Position numbers and translations under genes: made by a program
The notes under the pieces: generated by a model
The model's input: the letters and a program-made list of their open reading frames with translations, nothing else
Told to the model about the DNA's origin: nothing
The model's database searches: none
Shown: positions 60,623 through 64,000 of the stretch, piece after piece
Position numbering within the stretch: the stretch's first letter is position 1
How the letters are laid out: each line of letters begins with the position of its first letter
Assembly: GCA_034440395.1 (NCBI GenBank)
Contig: JAWXBW010000048.1
Location: 1-64,000, forward strand
Length of the DNA stretch: 64,000 nucleotides
Direction: 5' to 3'
Origin: JAAUTS01 sp034440395
GTDB lineage: Bacteria; Verrucomicrobiota; Verrucomicrobiia; Methylacidiphilales; JAAUTS01

Positions 60623-61507
60623 ATGAGCCATACTGAATTGAATGTATCCGTCAAGGATGTCACCGTAACCTATAATAATGGGAATACAGCACTCCACGAT
60701 GCTTCTTTTCATTTAAACGCAGGAACTATTTGCGCCTTGGTCGGAGTCAATGGAAGTGGGAAATCTACTCTCTTTAAAGCTGTCATGGGGTTTGTTAGAC
60801 CATCTCGGGGTGAGGTAACTATTGCGGGCTTACCTATCCAGAAGGCTCAGAAAAAAAATTGGGTGGCTTATGTTCCTCAGGCCGAAGAAGTGGATTGGAC
60901 GTTTCCTGTTAGCGTCGAGGATGTGGTGATGATGGGGCGTTACGGTTATATGAATTTCCTCCGCATCCCTAGTAAGTCAGATAAACAGATCGTTCATGAA
61001 AGCTTGGAACGAGTTAAGATGTGGGAGTATCGTGACCGTCAAATCGGTGAGCTTAGTGGGGGGCAAAAAAAACGAGTCTTTTTAGCTCGCGCCCTAGCAC
61101 AGCAAGGTAGGGTTATTTTGTTGGATGAACCGTTCACTGGAGTTGATGTTAAAACGGAAGAGGCCATTATTAACCTTCTGCGTGAAATGCGTCAGCAAGG
61201 TAACATCATGCTGGTATCTACGCACAATCTAGGATCTGTTCCAGATTTCTGTGATCAATGTGTGTTGATCAATAAAACCGTCTTAGCGGCTGGCCCGATC
61301 GAGACCACGTTTACGGAGGATAATCTCACCCGAGCTTTTGGAGGCGTACTCCGTCACTTTCATTTTGATAAGTCAACCGTGGACGATAGCGATGGACGAT
61401 CCGTTACCTTACTTACAGATGATGAACGTCCGCTAGTGCTCGGACGGGGAGGGCATTTAGAACGCCGGACGGAATCTGAAGAAGAAACAAGCAGTAATCA
61501 GAAATGA
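60623..61507 (+). CDS. Metal ABC importer ATPase
   Basis: 294 residues. Walker A GVNGSGKSTLFKA, LSGGQKKRVFLARAL, Walker B VILLDEPFTGVD and H-loop STHN are intact. A ~50-residue acidic tail after ALTRAFGG-like region (RHFHFDKSTVDDSDGRS...) is longer than usual and contains His residues. It energises the two permeases that follow; overlaps the next gene by four bases. Confidence 0.93.
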   Translation: MSHTELNVSVKDVTVTYNNGNTALHDASFHLNAGTICALVGVNGSGKSTLFKAVMGFVRPSRGEVTIAGLPIQKAQKKNWVAYVPQAEEVDWTFPVSVEDVVMMGRYGYMNFLRIPSKSDKQIVHESLERVKMWEYRDRQIGELSGGQKKRVFLARALAQQGRVILLDEPFTGVDVKTEEAIINLLREMRQQGNIMLVSTHNLGSVPDFCDQCVLINKTVLAAGPIETTFTEDNLTRAFGGVLRHFHFDKSTVDDSDGRSVTLLTDDERPLVLGRGGHLERRTESEEETSSNQK

Positions 61508-62370
61508 TACAAGAACTTCTCATTCCTTTTCAATACGAGTACATGTTAAAAGCCATGTTCGTCAGCGCGCTTGTCGGTGGTGTCTGTGCTTTTCTTTCGT
61601 GTTTTGTGACGCTTAAGGGTTGGTCACTCATGGGGGATGCCCTTTCTCACTCAGTTGTTCCAGGTGTGGTTATTGCTTACATTATTGGATTACCCTTTGC
61701 TCTAGGAGCTTTTGTCTCGGGTATGTTGGCATCCTTGGGAATGGGGATTGTTAAATCTAAAACACCCATTCGTGAAGATGCTGTGATGGGTATAGTCTTC
61801 ACCAGCTTTTTTGCTCTAGGCGTTCTCCTCATCTCACTTTATCCAAGTAATGTTAGTCTGAAGGGAATCATCTTTGGTAACATGCTAGGTATTTCTGATT
61901 CAGATATTCTACAAGTGCTGATTATCTCTTGTCTCAGCCTGACCGTCTTGGCTTTAAAATGGAAAGACTTGCTCCTCTTCTGTTTTGATCCCAATCAAGC
62001 GCGCTCCTTAGGCATGAATACGCACGTGCTCCACTTCACTTTACTCACACTTCTTTCAGTCACTGCCGTTGCCGCTCTGCAGGCGGTTGGAGCTTGTTTA
62101 GTGGTAGCCATGCTCGTGACTCCAGGCGCTACGGCCTATCTTTTAACAGACCGTTTTGGTAAAATGATCGGCCTAGCTAGTGCGTTGGGAACGCTTACTT
62201 CGTTCACAGGTGCCTACTTAAGTTACTTTTTTAATGGCTCAGTTGGGGGCTGCATTGTCGTGCTGCAAACACTGTTTTTTCTACTGGCTTTAGTCTTTGC
62301 ACCCAAGCATGGAATTCTGGCCTCGAAACGAGCTACGAATAGGGTGCTGTATGCTGAGGTGAAAGCGTGA
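61504..62370 (+). CDS. Metal ABC importer permease (first)
   Basis: 288 residues, about eight membrane segments, ABC-3 family. LKGWSLMGDALSHSVVPGVVIAYIIGLPFALGAF and FDPNQARSLGMNT are family signatures. Closely related to the next gene (duplicate). Four-base overlap on both sides shows tight cotranscription. Confidence 0.93.
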   Translation: MIQELLIPFQYEYMLKAMFVSALVGGVCAFLSCFVTLKGWSLMGDALSHSVVPGVVIAYIIGLPFALGAFVSGMLASLGMGIVKSKTPIREDAVMGIVFTSFFALGVLLISLYPSNVSLKGIIFGNMLGISDSDILQVLIISCLSLTVLALKWKDLLLFCFDPNQARSLGMNTHVLHFTLLTLLSVTAVAALQAVGACLVVAMLVTPGATAYLLTDRFGKMIGLASALGTLTSFTGAYLSYFFNGSVGGCIVVLQTLFFLLALVFAPKHGILASKRATNRVLYAEVKA

Positions 62371-63248
62371 AAGGGCTCGACCTATTTTTAGCTGATCCAA
62401 CAGCACCTTTTCAGTATGGCTTCATGGTGCAAGCATTCATCGTCGCCACTTTGGTCGGGTCCGTCTGCGCAATACTCTCCTGCTACCTCGTGCTAAAAGG
62501 TTGGTCGCTCATGGGAGATGCTGTTTCGCACGCCGTTTTACCAGGTATTGTTCTGGCCTATATCGTGGGGTTACCATTGGCTCTAGGAGCCTTTGCCTCG
62601 GGACTGTTTTGTGCGATATCCACGGGCTACATTAAAGCCAATAGCCGGGTTAAAGAGGACACCGTCATGGGTGTAGTCTTCACGGGAATGTTTGCGCTGG
62701 GTCTGATCATGGTATCTAAAACAGAATCAGATATACATCTCATGCACATTTTATTTGGAAGTCTTCTAGGCATTCCCCGTGCCCAAGTGGTGCAGACTTT
62801 GTGGATAGGAGGCCTTGTGCTGGCTACCCTCGCAATTATGCGCAAGGATTTAATGCTCTTTTGTTTTGACCCTCGTCATGCTCGCAGTATAGGGCTGAAC
62901 ACAACGATGCTTAATTATACCCTATTGTCTTTGTTAGCCCTAACCATTGTCATTTCCATGCAAGCTGTTGGCGTCATTCTTGTGATTGCTATGCTCATTA
63001 CACCGGGTTGCGTAGCCTATCTTCTTACCACTAGATTTGAAAAAATGATGATTATCGCTCTCGTTAGTTCGGTGCTTTCATGCTTATTGGGGACATACGT
63101 TAGTTTTTTTATCGATGGTGCAACAGGTGCCTGTATTGTGCTGGTGCAAGGCATGCAGTTTCTTCTGGCCATGCTGATTTCCCCGAGGCACGGCTTACTT
63201 AAAAAGTATTTCTTTACAATAAATTTTGATAAGAAGCCGTTATTTTAA
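62367..63248 (+). CDS. Metal ABC importer permease (second)
   Basis: 293 residues, ABC-3 family, similar throughout to the preceding gene: LKGWSLMGDAVSHAVLPGIVLAYIVGLPLALGAF and FDPRHARSIGLNT. Two different permeases with one ATPase is the TroBCD/YfeBCD/chlamydial YtgBCD arrangement, so the transporter is probably a heterodimer. A palindrome lies 36 bases after its stop. Confidence 0.93.
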   Translation: MKGLDLFLADPTAPFQYGFMVQAFIVATLVGSVCAILSCYLVLKGWSLMGDAVSHAVLPGIVLAYIVGLPLALGAFASGLFCAISTGYIKANSRVKEDTVMGVVFTGMFALGLIMVSKTESDIHLMHILFGSLLGIPRAQVVQTLWIGGLVLATLAIMRKDLMLFCFDPRHARSIGLNTTMLNYTLLSLLALTIVISMQAVGVILVIAMLITPGCVAYLLTTRFEKMMIIALVSSVLSCLLGTYVSFFIDGATGACIVLVQGMQFLLAMLISPRHGLLKKYFFTINFDKKPLF

Positions 63249-63283
63249 AATAGAGAAATCCCTTGCAGACTAGGATTCATTCT

Positions 63284-63308
63284 CATGATTATTGAAAAAT
63301 AATTCATG
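63284..63308. promoter_or_regulatory. AT-rich palindrome, possible metal-regulator box
   Basis: CATGATTATT and AATAATTCATG form an imperfect inverted repeat (one-base difference) around GAAA. It lies between the importer and the P-type ATPase gene. No run of T follows, so it is not a typical terminator. Its AT-rich look resembles Fur/Zur-type boxes; assignment is speculative. Confidence 0.35.
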
Positions 63309-63375
63309 GATTCTTGCGTCTAGTATTTACTTTCCAGTCTTTATTCATGTTAAGCTATTCTTAGATCATTTTTTC

Positions 63376-64000
63376 GTGACCCCTCAAAATAATAATGGAG
63401 ATCCTCGTTTGGAAGGTTTAGCGCGTTTCCTAGAAAAGGAGGCGGGTTTGGAAGCTGTCCTAGTGGATTTAAAAACAGGGCGTCTTTCCTTAGCGACCCT
63501 AGGCCCTGTCGATCATGAGGAACTTAAGCGGCACCTAGCGGCAGCTCTAGCTGAAATCAAAAACACCTGGGATGATCCGCAGCAAGTCGCGCTCCATTCC
63601 AAGCTGAGCTTACGTCGAATAAAAAATGAGTGGCTCTTGGAAAAACCTACCTGCCCAACCGCTCCACTTTTTTGGGTCTGGCGGGACATGCCTTGGCCTG
63701 AGGCTCCAGAACCAGAGGAGACAGGAGAGGAATGGCGTCAACTAGCATGGCAGGCCGGAATTTGTGGTTTGTTCTTAGTTCTTGGATTTGTGTTAGGACA
63801 ATTTTTTGAGGTGCCACGCGCCTACGTGATTGCTTGCTATGCGGTGTCTATTTTGGCTGGTGGTTGGGATGCCGCCATTGATGCGTGGGCGCGGATTAAA
63901 AAACGCGAGCTGGATATTCATTTCCTGATGTTGGCGGTGGCCAGCGGTGCCGTCGCCATAGGAGCTTGGGCGGAAGGTGCTTTATTGCTTTTTCTTTTTT
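63376..64000 (+). CDS. P-type heavy-metal ATPase, N-terminal part (runs off window)
   Basis: An open frame from GTG 63376 to the last base (~208 residues seen). Start: TPQNNNGDPRLEGLARFLEKEAG; the next ~60 residues look like a ferredoxin-fold metal-binding domain without its CxxC. Then come the first membrane helices, and YVIACYAVSILAGGWDAAIDAWARIKKRELDIHFLMLAVASGAVAIGAWAEGALLLFLF, the P1B-type ATPase entry region. The P-domain and DKTGT motif lie beyond the window. Likely a Zn/Cd/Co exporter. The start is not certain: no clear ribosome-binding site. Confidence 0.85.
   Translation, partial: MTPQNNNGDPRLEGLARFLEKEAGLEAVLVDLKTGRLSLATLGPVDHEELKRHLAAALAEIKNTWDDPQQVALHSKLSLRRIKNEWLLEKPTCPTAPLFWVWRDMPWPEAPEPEETGEEWRQLAWQAGICGLFLVLGFVLGQFFEVPRAYVIACYAVSILAGGWDAAIDAWARIKKRELDIHFLMLAVASGAVAIGAWAEGALLLFLF

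Overview
The window is a gene-dense bacterial chromosome segment of moderate GC. It carries housekeeping genes, two-component systems, transporters and a few decayed mobile fragments. No rRNA, tRNA or CRISPR array was seen. Several features point to the PVC group, most likely Verrucomicrobiota: a signal peptidase I with a large insertion between its catalytic residues, a pseudokinase-PEGA-FGE-like surface protein, a CBM9-like protein, a long beta-helix protein, and an E1 alpha/E1 beta fusion of the kind known from chlamydiae. This taxonomic call is inference, because no 16S gene is present.

Layout. 1-1.4 kb: a decayed insertion sequence (IS481-type transposase start, ISAs1-like transposase end, a 24-bp-arm palindrome), then two small secreted cysteine-rich proteins and a clear terminator. 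1.5-8.7 kb (+): M42 peptidase, glyoxalase, rpe, lepA-lepB and a DinG-type helicase. 8.7-12.3 kb (-): mutL, parB and small genes. 12.4-19.9 kb: a mini-pilin, a VanX-type dipeptidase, a DEDD exonuclease, a hybrid kinase, a lipoprotein, a CBM9-like protein, a DUF2452-like protein and a beta-helix protein. 19.9-20.1 kb: an RHS/YD-repeat fossil. 20.2-27.8 kb (+): an Mrp-type ATPase, the pyrR-pyrB-pyrC operon preceded by a strong match to a PyrR-binding RNA loop, lysine 2,3-aminomutase, an RlmI-type methyltransferase, a TPR protein. 27.8-33.9 kb (-): a sulfate uptake operon (sbp, an aspartoacylase-like gene, cysT, cysW, cysA, crcB) behind an Rrf2-type regulator. 34-38.1 kb (-): a lipid-modification operon with a fused GT2-ArnT-like glycosyltransferase plus a response regulator and kinase. 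38.3-45.1 kb: a CobW-like GTPase, the two-enzyme agmatine-to-putrescine pathway, the pseudokinase-PEGA protein, rsmH and a MazG-like pyrophosphohydrolase. 45.3-54 kb: a hybrid sensor kinase, pabB-pabC, then rph, an orphan OppF-type ATPase and gpmI on the other strand, then corA. 54.1-57.3 kb: a 1052-residue E1 alpha-E1 beta-E2 fusion. 57.3-64 kb: a GH13 glucosidase, a DtxR/MntR-type regulator divergent from a Mn/Fe-type ABC importer with two permeases, and the start of a P-type metal ATPase that runs off the window.

The genes form several coherent units: pyrimidine synthesis with apparent PyrR translational control, sulfate assimilation with a plausible Rrf2 operator over the promoter, envelope modification with its own sensor pair, polyamine synthesis, and metal homeostasis. 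The most unusual items are the three-enzyme E1-E2 fusion lacking a recognisable E3/E1-binding domain, the PyrR RNA element overlapping the pyrR ribosome-binding site, the nine-cysteine secreted micro-protein, the GT2-ArnT fusion operon, and GTPase/ATPase family members (CobW-like, Mrp-like) that have lost conserved metal-binding cysteines.
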